Origin: Calonectria ilicicola | Taxonomy: Eukaryota > Ascomycota > Sordariomycetes > Hypocreales > Nectriaceae | Reading direction: 5' to 3' | Length of the DNA: 64,000 bases | NCBI GenBank assembly: GCA_020809705.1 | Contig: CP085834.1 | Location: forward strand, 1,488,001-1,552,000 | In this document: in pieces, positions 45,130 to 57,430 of the stretch | Layout: each line of letters begins with the position of its first letter | How positions within the stretch are numbered: position 1 is the first letter of the stretch | Position numbers and translations under genes: made by a program | Notes under the pieces: generated by a model | Told to the model about the DNA's origin: nothing | Seen by the model: the letters and a program-made list of their open reading frames with translations, nothing else | The model's database searches: none

Positions 45130-46562
45130 TCTGCAAAGGATTGGTGATGATTCTCGACTAACATGTATTTTGGTTTCGTAATTCAAATCCGTATCACACA
45201 CTCTCCTTTCTAAAAAAAAAAAAAAGGAATTCAACACGGAACAACATGAACACAGACTTTTATCTCGCATGTCAATTATTCATTCGCGTTGTTATTTTGG
45301 TGTATAGGGTGAGGCGTTTGGCGGGTGCACTGACGCGACGCGAATTTTAGCGTGTTTTTGGACGCGTTTAATTTTCTTTTTCTCCTCGCATCATTGACAA
45401 GAAATTTGGTGAGCATATTGAGCCTGTACCAAGCAGCAGATATGAACTGGATCAGGTGCTTTGCTGAATTATTATTATGAAGGGAGCCCAGATCACGGCT
45501 TCGTTAGCTCAAACTTGCAGACGGAGTGTGTGTGATTGAACGGCATTGGGTCGGCCCACAAAGGCCATCTCAATGGAATTGCGCCTGTAACTTCAAGGGA
45601 TATTTTTAGGATATGAGAAATTGCGACACGCCCCTGATTACCCCATGGTGCCTGAAGCCAACACATATGATTTCTTGGCCCTTTACAGCTGGTGCTGACT
45701 GGAAAATCCTTGACTTGGTTGGCCGTATGACGTAGCAATGCATGTGGATGTTGACAATCGACCAGGTTTCCTTGTCCAAGACCACCGTGACTGGGACGCG
45801 TTTTGCTTTGTGAGAGTTTGCCCATGAAGGCTGAAACACATTGCGGTCGCAATTGAATCTGCTCTGGAATCGTGGGAAACGAATAGTATATTGATGGATC
45901 TAGCAATGGAAACTTATGGCTCAGTCAACCTGTCCTAAATGAAACCTGGGCTCACTTCGAACTTGAACATCAGCTTCACTGTCGCTGCGCCTGGCTACGT
46001 GTCACCGCTGACGCATGGAACTATTCTTCCGGTTGGAATGAATGTCAACAACCAACAGACTTTATGCGGTGTGCGGACTGATTTGGGATCAAAATTTTCT
46101 CCCAGCCATGTTTTTTTATCGTGCAGAGCTTGTCTCCGGCGACGAGTGTTGCGTTTGGCCCAACCCCGACATTCGGTGAAGGATGTGGCGGAGGCCAACA
46201 ACGAAAATGTTCAGAGTACCGTTTGAGATGATGTGAATTTAAGATGATTAAAAAAAGAAATTTATATATATAAGCCGTGAGGTGATATGATCTGTTGGTG
46301 GTGGTTGTTACGGGTTTTGAGTTGGAACATCACACATGCTGCTGTCTGGTGGCACAGTGTTCTGCCTGTAAATACTCATGTTTCTAATCAGGCTTAGCTC
46401 AAGCTTGGAACAAGGCTGTGAGGGTCTATCTCGACGCATTATTATTAGAATCTTGGTCCCACTAACCAAATCACTGAATAAGACCAACACCGCCCATCAT
46501 GCCATTGAAGCTCACGGAGTGCTCCCGTCTCCACGGTGTTCGCCCACCTCCGACACACTACA
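45130..46562. other. Right flank of the nest, no supported gene
   Basis: An A-rich run lies at 45210-45226. Minus-strand ORFs at 45493-45906 and plus-strand ORFs at 45939-46226 are of fair length but fall in competing frames and match no family I know. The right end should hold the promoter of the next gene. Confidence 0.4.
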
Positions 46563-49335
46563 ATGTCCGACAATAACATTACCGCAATCGAAGAGCTCCG
46601 TCTTAAATGTTCAGATGGAGGCAATGTTTATATTTGCAAAGGTGCATGGATAGAGTTTTTTGGATGCTGCACGAGCGACCCCTGCGCCGACAACAATGGC
46701 GTTTGTCCAGAGTCGGACCTACGGCCCCTAATCTCTGAAAGATCGGATTCAAACGTGTATGCTCAGGATTGCGATGCCCCCCAAGGTTCGGCGCTTTGGA
46801 ATTCTTGTGACAAGGGATTTTGGGGTTGCTGTGAGGAAGATGCCTGCTCAACTCACAACGTTACTGGGGGATGTCCCCAGGACAAATTGAAGCCAGCCGT
46901 TCTGTTGCCTGACGGACTTGATCGACAATTCTTTTTCTAGCCTAGCATGACTATTACTACTGTTGCCTATGTCATGGTAACGAGAACCGTCACGCTCTAT
47001 TCGACACTAGAACCTACACTTACTACCGTTACTCCATCTACTGCCCCGACGACATCTCCGACGTCCACTACTTCGAAAACTCCTGAGGTTCAACATGAAG
47101 CTTCTTGGGGCACTCTTGAGCCCCGAGATGCTATTGGTATCTCTATTGGAATTTTACTCTTAGGTCTAATTCTGCTGGGCTTTTTCTGGAAATGCGTTTG
47201 GGTCCCTTCAAGAAAAGGGTACGCTCATTCGATCGCTCTTTGTTTATGGGATTAATGACTAACGTCGCCTACTAGCCTCAGTAATCATCGTTACCAGACT
47301 TCAAATGGACAGATGTATCAGTCTATCGAAAATCAGCTTCCAGAAGAAACGACACCAAACAAAACCGATAAATTTCCTGATGCTATGACTGTGGCTGGAG
47401 TTCCATATGACTGGCATCAAGGCCCGCAAAAGTTACATTCAAAACGATGGACATTCTACGCGGGATGGATGTGGGACATTGGTCTTACTTTAGCGCCTCT
47501 GTTTTTCATTGGTAATTACATCCCGAGAGTATTTTTCATACTTTACTGACATAGGAATAGTATTCGCGGTATTGATTCTGAGAATTGATGGGGAGCCAGA
47601 ATCCTCTCGCGGGCAGATGCTACTAGACATAACATGTTTGAACCCCTCTATTTACCCCATCATATTCGCCGCAATCGCCAGCCGCTTCTATCGGAACTTT
47701 TCTCGTTGGCGCCTGGAGCAACCAAATGGAATTGGCCTTGCAACCCTCGAACAGATATTTGGCAGCCAAAGTTTCGCGGGAGTTGTAGAGCGCCTCTTTT
47801 TTGTTCGCACCCAAATTTGGGTTGGTCTCATTATCCTAGTCACCTGGGGAATGTCTCCATTGGGATGACAAGGTTCGTCCAGAATGCTATCTACGGGCCA
47901 AAAAACCTCCTTTGCAAACAGAACCGTTTATTATTTTCACCCGAGTTACCAGATTTCTAATTACGCTAGGAGGTCCATGGTGTCCATATCTCGTGGTAAC
48001 GTCAACTCGCTCTATTCTAGCACCCTTCTTTCTCCTCAATCACAGAGGCGTTCTGCTAGAGATACTTGGGATCTTCCAAAAATCCCTTAATGGTACTCAG
48101 GAACAACAAGCGAATTTGTGGAAGTCAACGGAACTGCACTTGGAAACGGTGACGCAGATTACATTTCGTTGCTGGGGATCAAAATCCAAGGTCTAAATGT
48201 GTCTGGGGTGGAGAGCCAACAGACACAGCACGATTTCCGAATTGAGACGACGTATTTTGGCTTTGATTGTGCACTTTTGGGGACGGAAAGAGAATATCAA
48301 CGATTCGGGGATTATCTTGCAACCCAACTTAACCTAACCGAAGCATTCAACGGAACCAGTTTTACTGCCAATCTAACAGGTCCAGGACTCGCACGGGTGA
48401 CAAAAGGTCAAGATCCATTCCTAAACATGATATACGCCAGCGAAACGGAAGCAATGTAAGAAACAATGACTTATGGCACCACCGCATTCAACTGCAGCAT
48501 GAAGGTTGTTGTGCTTGAAACGGAGATGCGGTGTGGCCCAACGCCATCAGCAACGACCTGCTCTGCAAGAAGGCAACGGCGTGTGGATCGTGCTGCTCCT
48601 GCTGACCTACTTTTACGCCATCTAATAATGTCAACTGATGCTTTGAAGAATCTCTTTTCTATTTGGCCATATGCTGATGGATCTGCGACTAGTAGTAGAG
48701 CATCGCCAACGGATAATTACCTCGCAGGAGAGGTCAACCTATATGGAGGAAGCGGACCGCAGCCATGGAATTATACCGACCCCGTTACTCTATCAAGACG
48801 GCTCACTACCGTTTTCAATACCTATTGGGGGGCGACACTGGATCCTCTTGGATACAGCACCAGTTCCTTCACCACATTGCCTAGCAACACTACCCCGATT
48901 CATGAGGCTTCGGTTTCAAACCCGGCATATCTTAATTCAACAGAAGCCCACGTGACAATAAAACGGACGGTATACCACGCAAATAGATGCTGGGTCGCCG
49001 TGGTGCTTATCACCACGTTCATTCTCCAAGGCTTGGCGATAATGGGACTTGTTTTACGTTACTTCATTCACGGACCAGACATATTGGGCTTTGCAAGCTC
49101 AATCACCCGAGAAAACCCATACATTCCCCTACCTCCTGGAGGGACGGGCTTAGATGGGCCAGATAGGGCAAGGGCACTGCGAAATATTCGAGTGCAACTT
49201 GCTGATGTGCGTCCAGAGGATCCTATTGGATACATCGCCTTTCAATCGGTCGTAGCTTCAGAGCAGGCCCAATCTGCGGAAAGAGAGAAAGAAGCTACCT
49301 GGTATCCATTCAGCAAGAGGAGACACTATGTATAG
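46563..49335 (+). pseudogene. Cys-rich membrane protein gene with four in-frame stops
   Basis: Fungal family of unknown function. The N-terminus (MSDNNITAIEELRLKC; an upstream Met at 46536 is possible) carries two repeats of a Cys module, each with C...GCC...DPC/DAC...CP (near 46605-46720 and 46770-46880). A Thr/Ser-rich stalk and a transmembrane helix (AIGISIGILLLGLILLGFFW) follow, then introns 47219-47275 and 47512-47554, further helices, a long glycosylated segment (many N-x-S/T) and a last helix at 48985-49060. Stops interrupt the otherwise continuous frames at 46938 (TAG), 47866 (TGA), 48088 (TAA) and 48457 (TAA), with no frameshift anywhere. TAG/TAA are compatible with CAG/CAA or TGG changes. 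The TAG at 46938 lies in a pyrimidine-rich acceptor-like context, so a mis-modelled intron there is possible. Confidence 0.7.
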
Positions 49336-49622
49336 GATTCCCAACACGAAATTGAGATGACTTGGTTGTAGACCTCAAAACGCGAATTTAATGGTTGGTG
49401 GGTTAAGGGATCCGGGAATAATATTGAGTTGGATTAATGTTCTAATTTGTGAATTTAATTGTTTATCCGTTGACATGAATATTGTCCTTGCCTCTGGTCT
49501 TTATTCATTCGTATTAGTCTACCCTTTCAGATTCAGGGCAACAGCAATTTAGACCCACGTATCTTCAATGCTACTATAAACATTGTGAAATTCCCAATAT
49601 GCGAGAATGGTTTGACAATATA

Positions 49623-52147
49623 CTAAATTAAATAAATCCAACCCTTGCTCAAATGCATCCAGTCCTCATGCAAAGTTCTCATCTCTTGTAGCAGTTCCTG
49701 AGGTTCTTCGGTCACTGGAGGCCATTTAACCTCCCGATCTATTGATGTAAGCCATGTCGAGTCCCCACCGAACATATCATTCGTTTGGAAAGTGTAATCA
49801 TTGTAACATCTAACCCAATTATCCTCAAGAGACCGAAGTGTGTTCATAATGATTTCGTCTGGAAGCCTGCCGACCGAAGGAAATGCTAATTGCCCATCCA
49901 TTGCATCATGTAGGTAGCAATCACCTATCAATCTAAATGTGTGATCCTCTGCATTAAAGTATAGGAACCTAGTGGGGGTATGACGGAGGACAAAAGGCAT
50001 ATTACCTCCTGGAAGAATGAATATCTGATCGCCTTTTGCCATAGAGGCCGGCCCGAGCCCTGTTTTACCATCTTCGGTGATAAAGAAGGACCTTCTGGTT
50101 ATAGACAACTGCAAGATCTCGGTAAATTCATGCAAAACTTCGTCAGGTGGCTGTGCGAGCTCAGTGTCGATCAAATCTGGCGACATATTTTCAATTTTTC
50201 GATGATACCAGTACATCATTACTTCTTTGTCATCATCTGTCAACTTTTTAAACCTGGTTTTCGTTTTTCTCATGCCAGATAAGATGGTGGTCACAAATTC
50301 CACCTGTCTTTGTTGCAATTTTTCTGGGTCAGTTACTTTGTCCACAAAGAGTCGCTGGAGCCATGTTTCGATCGTCTCCGAAACAGTGCTTATACTCGAA
50401 AATGAGTAGATAGGTGGTAGGACCTCAGCTACCGTGCCAACCAGGTTTCCTCTCATGCTCAAGCAGTCATGCCATCGTCTTAGATCATCATCTTGTTCAA
50501 ACCATCGACCAAAGTAGCCTGGAAATGATTGATCTACTGTTTTATACAGAGATGCCGCGGGTTCTAAAACTTTAGGAGCAGGACAAATAGAGCATACGTC
50601 TGTAAACTTTGTAACATCTCGTCTGCCTTTTTTGTTGCAAAATCTGACCAATCCATCACAGACACTTTGAAATTCCGGGTTCTTTGCTCCGTATTCTTTT
50701 AATGAGGTTTGAATGCACCACGGAAGATGTTCTGCAGGATCATCAACGGTCTCCAAAGTACGCGCCAAGCGTTTCATCTCATCTGGGGTGTCGCGCTCCA
50801 TAGGCCCGTCAAACCTATTGATAGCTAGCCTGATAGAGTGAGATTCTCCACAGGCTGCATACTGGTCGCAAAAGGAGATGCGCCTCCGATCGTATTCGTC
50901 AAACGTGGCGCTCCAATCGGGCACCCATGATGGCAAATCTTGCCTACTCTTGCGACCGAGATCTCCGCTTAGCACAGAAAGAGATGTGTCCATATCTAAA
51001 ATGTCGATAGTTGCCACTGTGTAGGCCTCCCTAATACCCAGCGAATAATTGGGGGAAATTTTGGTGTTTTGATCACATAAAGCCAAAAGACCATAGATCT
51101 TATCCCGCTCATCGGATGACTTTCGGTTACTGAATTCTCTCAGAAGGGACAGGAGATCAGGCTTGGATTTCTCTGCCCAAGTCTTGCGACGGTTGTTGAT
51201 ATCTACCGCCCGTGAGAGAAGGCTTAAAACTTTGATGTCGTCCTCGGAGATTGTGGTTGCGTGCTCTCGCGATAGATTTGAGGAGCTTGCTTTTGAAGCG
51301 CACACAAATATGTTCCATGGGGCAGAGACATTGCCATACTTCACCGTTAGGTTTTTAGCCAGTATGGCCTCTTGGACTACCCAAATTCGGTCCCACCAGC
51401 GTACGGTCAGCATTTGTCGCAGCTCCTCAAAAATAGCCACTAAGTGTGTGCTTGAGATCCTTTCTAATAGTTGAAACGGGCGAGATGGATCATGAGGCCG
51501 AGACAATATACTCAGTAGACAGAAAATATCAAGAGGGGTAACCGTCGCTGGGTGTGGCTGTGCGGACCATTTTGAGAGGAATTGGCCAGTCCAATGATCG
51601 TCAGCCGACGTATTCCCAAACACTATGCTCCTCTCAGGGTCTTTGCGATTGGTATAGTTGGTTGATCGACGAATTTGACCATCTCCAAGGAAGACAATCA
51701 CTTCAACAGCTGCACTATAAATGTCGCGCATCCGTGAAACTTGCGAATTCCGTTTCCACATGTCATCTTGGTTAATACACTGTTATTCGGTTAGTCAATA
51801 TGTCACATTTATCAAGCTAAAAATGAATATACCAATGCATCAACCCAAAGAATTGCATATTGTTCTGGCTCCCGGAGGTATCGCAGAGCTGACTCGAGGT
51901 TGGCGGTGATTACCAACGGACAGTCATTGACAATGATTTTGGGATTTCGCCTGCCGTGATGCCCCCAAGCGTAGGATAAAGCCTTATAGTCAAATTTCTG
52001 ACGTTCGATATCGGATACTTTGAAGACCTCACAATGAATAACATCTGCCCAGCGACCTGGCCGCACGGCTACTAAGCGGGACTGTGTTGAGACTAGAGGC
52101 TCTGGGTATGGTACTCGAGTACGCGCGAAATATTCATGGATGTTCAT
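49623..52147 (-). CDS. HET-domain protein (heterokaryon incompatibility type)
   Basis: Two exons, 52147-51833 and 51779-49623, with intron 51832-51780 (GTATAT...ACAG), give 823 residues. The HET domain (PF06985) occupies about residues 50-210: YKALSYAWG at 54-62, LWVDAL|CINQDD across the splice, IYSAAVEVIVFLGD, then RWWDRIWVVQEAIL and IYGLLALC. LPSWVPDWSATFD follows, typical of the family. The long C-terminal part has no domain I recognise. HET proteins trigger cell death when unlike strains fuse. ATG 52147 is used because the open frame upstream has no earlier ATG. The gene is intact and divergent from the NLR gene at 52897. Confidence 0.92.
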
Positions 52148-52896
52148 TCTATCCAGAATCACTCGACAACGTTGTTTGGGACCTGGATCAAAGCGTCTCA
52201 AAAAATCTTCAGATGATGTACATGCGAGTTTATGGTCTATAAATGTGGCATACCAGGCAGGCTAGAAGGCTTTTGATACCACACTTGGACAATAGCTCGT
52301 CTCGTAATCATGGCACTGCCTCTTCGGCTAATGTGCACAGCCCCCGCAGCTGCCTCCCATAGAACCCATATCAAACCCTACCACGACGTTGGCTTCATGT
52401 TATCAATGTATCTAGGTCTGAATAAAGGCACCGGGTTCGGAGCTCTGGTCCCCGAAGATTCCACATATCCTAGAGGCAATACAAATTTGCAATACCACGA
52501 ATTTTAGCTGGATAAGCTGTGTGTGCAAGGATGTTGACGAACGGCCAATCAGATCCTCTTACGTCAAGGTAGTGTTGCAAGCTGACGGTGGGGTCATTTA
52601 ACCACGCGCGATACCGTCTGGCCACTGCTCTTTTTTCCCTCACGGCTGCGTCAGCTCTCTCGCTTTCACTCAAATCATTTCGAATCAAGTTTTTTTTTTT
52701 TCTTTTTCGTTGCATGACCAAACTTGATTGGCTACGCCTGGCCACTCTTGTTCTGCGTTTCCCTTTCATCCGGCCACAACAGAACTCCGCGCCCCGCTCC
52801 TGTTTTTGAGAGCACCAGCAAGGGTGACAGCTTTATCTAAAGCTATAACTTCAAAGCTAGGCTAGATAACATGCACTCCCAGTTAAATAAAATATT
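52148..52896. promoter_or_regulatory. Divergent promoter region between HET and NLR genes
   Basis: 749 bases separate the two ATGs. A T-rich tract lies near 52690-52710. No convincing ORF; the minus-strand frame at 52470-52769 is basic and unassigned. Shared control of both genes is an inference from layout only. Confidence 0.5.
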
Positions 52897-55800
52897 ATGA
52901 ATGCAGAACTAGGGTATCCAGGTGCTATACCAGCTACTGGTTTGACAATCGTAGTACCCCATGACAATCCAGCACTGGAGTAAGTTACAGTCAGGCATCT
53001 ATCCAAGCTTCCAAAGCTAATCTGTGAAATAGCATCGTCTTTGTTCATGGATTTACTGGTCATCCAGAACGTACATGGAGGCATAAAAGAGGCGAACGCC
53101 AATCTGGCGACAATGATGACGAGAGCTTGGAGCCACAGCCTAAAAGAGGACGACTCAACCCCTTCTCCAAGGTTCATCGGGACAGGGATGATTTTTATTC
53201 CCCTGTATACTGGCCTCGCGACCTTCTGCCTACAACTGTCCCGAATGCTCGGATCCTAACCTATGGATATGACACGCATATTAGACACTGGTCTGATCAG
53301 CCAATTAGTCGCAACACTGTTCGAGACATTTCGTGGGACTTTTTAGTCACGTTAGAAGCAGAACGTCGGGAAAAACCACTCAGGCCTCTTGTGTTCGTCG
53401 CCCATAGTCTGGGAGGGATCGTTGTGAAGGAGTTGCTGCGGCGATCAAGTGGATGCAGCCAAGCACAAAGTAGCTTTCGAGATGTTTTCCTTTCCACAAA
53501 TTCCCTGGTCTTCTTCGGAACTCCCCATGGCGGAGCAGATCCACGACATTTTCTCCAGCATGCTACTGAGCTTGTGATGAGAACAATAGGGTACAGGGTG
53601 AATGAAGATATTTTAAATACTCTTCTCCCTTCATCCGAACGCTTAAAAGAACTGGGGGAAGAGTTCAGTCGGATTGCCCATGAAAAGATGTGGCGTATTT
53701 ACTCATTTCAAGAGCAGCTGGGTGTAAAATCTCTGAATGGTCGCAAGGTATGGAGAAATACGTCACGACGTTCATGTTTACGTAAACTCACACCAGTTGG
53801 AATTAGGTTGTAGAAGACACTTCCTCGTGCCTCAACTTCCAGACATTGGAAACTACACAGCATATAGGGAATGATCATTCTCACATGTGTCGATTCAGTA
53901 GTCTTCATGATACGGAGTACAAAAAAGTCGCTGCGGCTATGAGAAGAATAACAGCCAACTTACCCGACAACCAAGTGATCAATCCGGAAAACGCCATGAC
54001 GCCCGCAGAAAAGGAAAGACTGCCTGCGACTATGAAAGAAATAGCCAAATTACCCGACAACCAAGTGACCAACCCGGAAAACGCCATGACACCGGCACAA
54101 AAGGAAAAGTTGCTGGATTCTTTAAAATTTAGCCAAATCAACGCTCGTTATATGGATATAAGGAGCGCTCATACAAAAACTTGCGAGTGGCTAAAAAACA
54201 AAAAGGAGTACATTGACTGGCTGAGCCGTAGCAATATTTCGAAACACCACGGCCTTTTGTGGATCAAGGGAAAGCCCGGAACTGGAAAGTCGACCCTGAT
54301 GAAGTTTGCGCTAAGTCAAGCTCAAAGAATAAAGAAGGATAGGATCACTATCTCGTTCTTTTTCAATGCTCGAGGTGAGATTCTGGAGAAGTCCATAGAA
54401 GGAATGTACCGATCGCTCCTTTTACAGCTACTGCAAAACGTCCCTGGGCTTGACAACATTCTAAACTCTCTCCACTCGAATATGCGTCCGAAAAAAGATC
54501 AACTGCGGTGGACCGTAGAATTACTAAAGAATCTATTTGAGCAAGCCATCCAATCACTGAACCAAACTGAAGTTGTTTGCTTCATCGATGCACTGGATGA
54601 GTGCGATGAGGATGAGATTCGGGATATGGTGTCATTTTTCGAACATCTTGGCGACTTAGCCATAAAATCTAATATTGGCTTTCAAGTTTGCTTTTCTAGC
54701 AGACATTATCCCTATATCACAGTTAGCCATGCGTTAGAGTTGATATTGGAAAGCCAAGAAGGGCATGATCAAGACATCGCCAACTACATCGACTCTGAGC
54801 TCAAAATAGGACATAGTAAACTAACGGTGGATATTAGATCAAGACTACAAGCCAAGGCGTCAGGTGTCTTCATGTGGGTGGTTTTGGTCGTCAGCATCCT
54901 AAATAAGGAACATGACCGCGGGCGCATTCATGCTTTACGAAGACGGCTGGATGAAATACCGGCTAGCTTGAACGAGCTATTTCGTGATATACTCACTCGA
55001 GATACGCGCGATAGGGAGGAATTGATATTATGCATTCAATGGATCCTTTTTGCAAAAAGACCGTTGAGACCAGAGGAATTGTATTTTGCAGTCCTTGCTG
55101 GAACGGACCCTGAATCATTAGGGCCCTGGGATGAAGAGATCACAAACGCTGCAACCATTCGTCGATTTATCCTAGACTCTTCAAAAGGACTGGCTGAAAC
55201 CACAAATTCCTATGTCCCAGTCGTTCAGTTCATCCACGAGTCCGTGCGGGATTTCCTACTGAAAGGCAATGGTCTCCAGAAAATATGGCCGGACCTGGAC
55301 GGTGAATTCTACGGGCGCAGCCACGAAAGACTGAAGAGATCTTGCCAAGAGTACATGTCTGTGGATGTTATGGGTTACTTTCTGCTTCCTGAGAGGCTAC
55401 CGGACACCTCAACCACGGACGCAGGCGATATCCGTGACGTTGTTGAAGAGGCTTTTCCCTTCCTTGAATATTCCGTCCACAGTGTTTTGCACCACGCAAA
55501 TACAGCCGAAGGCGAAGGGGTGCATCAAGGTAAATTTATTCAGAAATTTGCACGCGAAAAGTGGATTTACTTGCACAATGTCCTTGTGGGCTATGGAGTG
55601 CGAGCACGTCGACGTTCATCAAAGGCGAGCCTCTTATACTTGCTTGCGGAGAGGAATTTAGCCAACCTAATTAGCGCACATTTCTCCACGACCTCTCCAC
55701 TTGAGAAATCGGTCGAAAGATACGGCAACCCGTTCTTTGCCGCGTTAGCCACTGGTTGCACTGATGCGGTTCAAGCAATGGTAGAAATTGGCAAGCGACA

Positions 55801-56776
55801 AATCACTGCATCCTGCGCCTCTTTTCAAAGGCTTTGTCGGGAGTACTCCAAAAGCCCAAATAAAATTCCAACACTTGGGCGCAATTTCTCAATGGCCTCG
55901 AACCCATTACCCAAGGCCGCAAAAGACGGCAACACCGAAATTGTGCGGCTGTTGCTGGCTGCGGATAACATGGACCCAAACACACGAGATGATGACGGGT
56001 GCACACTACTAGATCTCGCCGTGATGAACAACCGCCTAGAGACTATTGAACTACTTCTTGATTTGCGCGTGGATGAGAACGCCAGAGATAACAAGGGCCG
56101 AACTTCTCTTCATAGAGCAGTCACTAGTGGGCACGTGCATGTGCTGAGTCGGCTTCTAGAAGAAGACTTTGATAAAGAAGCCAAAGATCACCAAGGGAGA
56201 ACTTCCCTTCACTATTCTGCCATATGGAATCGCAGAGAAATGACTAGAGAGCTCATCGAATCAGGAGCTGATAAGGAAGCTAGCGATAACGAAGGGTGGA
56301 CTCCATTACACTGGGCCGCTTACAAAGGCAATACTGAGGCGGTATCACTGTTTTTGAAGGCGGGTTCCGACAAAGAAGCCAAAGAGAAGGATGGGAGAAC
56401 GGCGTTATGCTTGGGTGCCATGCAAGGCCACTCAGATATCGTTTCAATGCTGATCAATGGAGGCGCTAGTAAAGACGTTACGGACAACCACACAAGGACG
56501 CCATTACATTGGGCTGCTTTCGGTGACCACCTGAATGTTACAAGGGTACTCATTCAGGGGCTGGCTAATAAAGAGATCAAAGATGGCGATCAGCGGACTC
56601 CACTACAGCTGGCCTCGTCGCAGGGCCGCACGAATATGGTCAAGCTGCTGATTAATGCGGGCGCCAATGCAGAAGCTGAGGACAGCAACCAACACAGTCC
56701 ACTATATTTAGCTAGCGCACAAGACTCACATGTATATCAAGACACAAGCGAGATTCCACTGGAGTCAATAAGTTAA
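52897..56776 (+). CDS. NLR protein: alpha/beta-hydrolase - NACHT - ankyrin repeats
   Basis: Three exons (52897-52979, 53033-53747, 53807-56776; introns 52980-53032 and 53748-53806, both GT-AG) give 1255 residues. The first splice creates DIVFVHGFTGHPERTW, the start of a SesB-like alpha/beta-hydrolase; its nucleophile motif AHSLGG has Ser 153, and FGTPHGGAD is typical. A linker with a 30-residue tandem duplication follows, then a NACHT NTPase: Walker A GKPGTGKS at about 421-428 and Walker B CFIDALDECD at about 524-533. About eight ankyrin repeats (from about residue 970) close the protein. This is the STAND/NLR layout used in fungal non-self recognition: ankyrins sense, NACHT oligomerises, the N-terminal domain acts. 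Undamaged. Confidence 0.93.
53939..54112 (+). repeat. In-frame tandem duplication in the NLR linker (90-base unit)
   Basis: LPDNQVINPENAMTPAEKER at 53960 recurs as LPDNQVTNPENAMTPAQKEK at 54050, exactly 90 bases later, with a weaker match in the preceding ten residues. Copies are close enough to be a recent duplication. Confidence 0.85.
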
Positions 56777-57017
56777 ACAATAAAAGTTAATTTCTGCCTT
56801 TTTGATCTCTAGTAGTGTCACAAATTAAATCGTCCAGACTGCTCATGGCCATGGCTGTTATGGTGCTCCATCTTCCACCGCTATAGTGACCTGAACTGTA
56901 TAGTATGAAGCTTGCAGCCGGCAGTCAGGTTGTTTTTACATCATAAAATCCAATTCTATTTCGTGCATTGGTTTTTTAGTGTACCAATGTCAAGTCTGAA
57001 CAAAATGTCAACATTGC

Positions 57018-57430
57018 TCATGCCCGAACACCTTTTCGACTAGCCCGCCACTGCTTGTATAAATCAAACTCGGCATATAAGCAACATATGATGACCACAG
57101 GTCCTCCAATAATCCAAATCTTTTCCGTAGTTGTTGATCGGTCCCAGCCCCTCCAATTAGTAAGAGTTATGGAAATGGTGACAATCCAATATATTTGGAT
57201 GATCATCATCAAAGCAAAGGCCAAATAATTCATCCATGTAAAGACTGGTCTTGGCTGCAGAGGTGGTACACCAGCATTTTCCACCTGGCCTTGGCGGTAC
57301 ATGTCTATGATGGTCGAGGGTCAGCGCTTGGAAAAATATTAGCGCAAATAGGAGGTGGCCTTATACCATTTCGATACTGTCCATCCATCAATTCATGGTA
57401 ATCTTCGTTTTGCATACCGGCGCGGGACAT
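57018..57430 (-). CDS. Small membrane protein with two helices
   Basis: Two exons (57430-57367 and 57304-57018; intron 57366-57305, GTATAA...CATAG) give 116 residues. A short hydrophilic N-terminus (MSRAGMQNEDYHELMDG) is followed by helix 1 (YLAFALMMIIQIYWIVTISI) and helix 2 (IWIIGGPVVIICCLYAEF) with a basic C-terminal tail. Similar small proteins occur in many Eurotiomycetes; function unknown. It lies between the NLR and the GS/NRPS pair with no obvious link to either. Confidence 0.65.

Noticed and set aside
44818..45164. ORFs on both strands at the right end of the nest
   Set aside because: They run across the terminal inverted repeat and 5' leader of the outer transposon; no coding support beyond the transposase frame.
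45493..45906. 137-residue minus-strand ORF as a gene
   Set aside because: A second overlapping frame is as convincing, there is no signal peptide or domain, and no intron joins the two.
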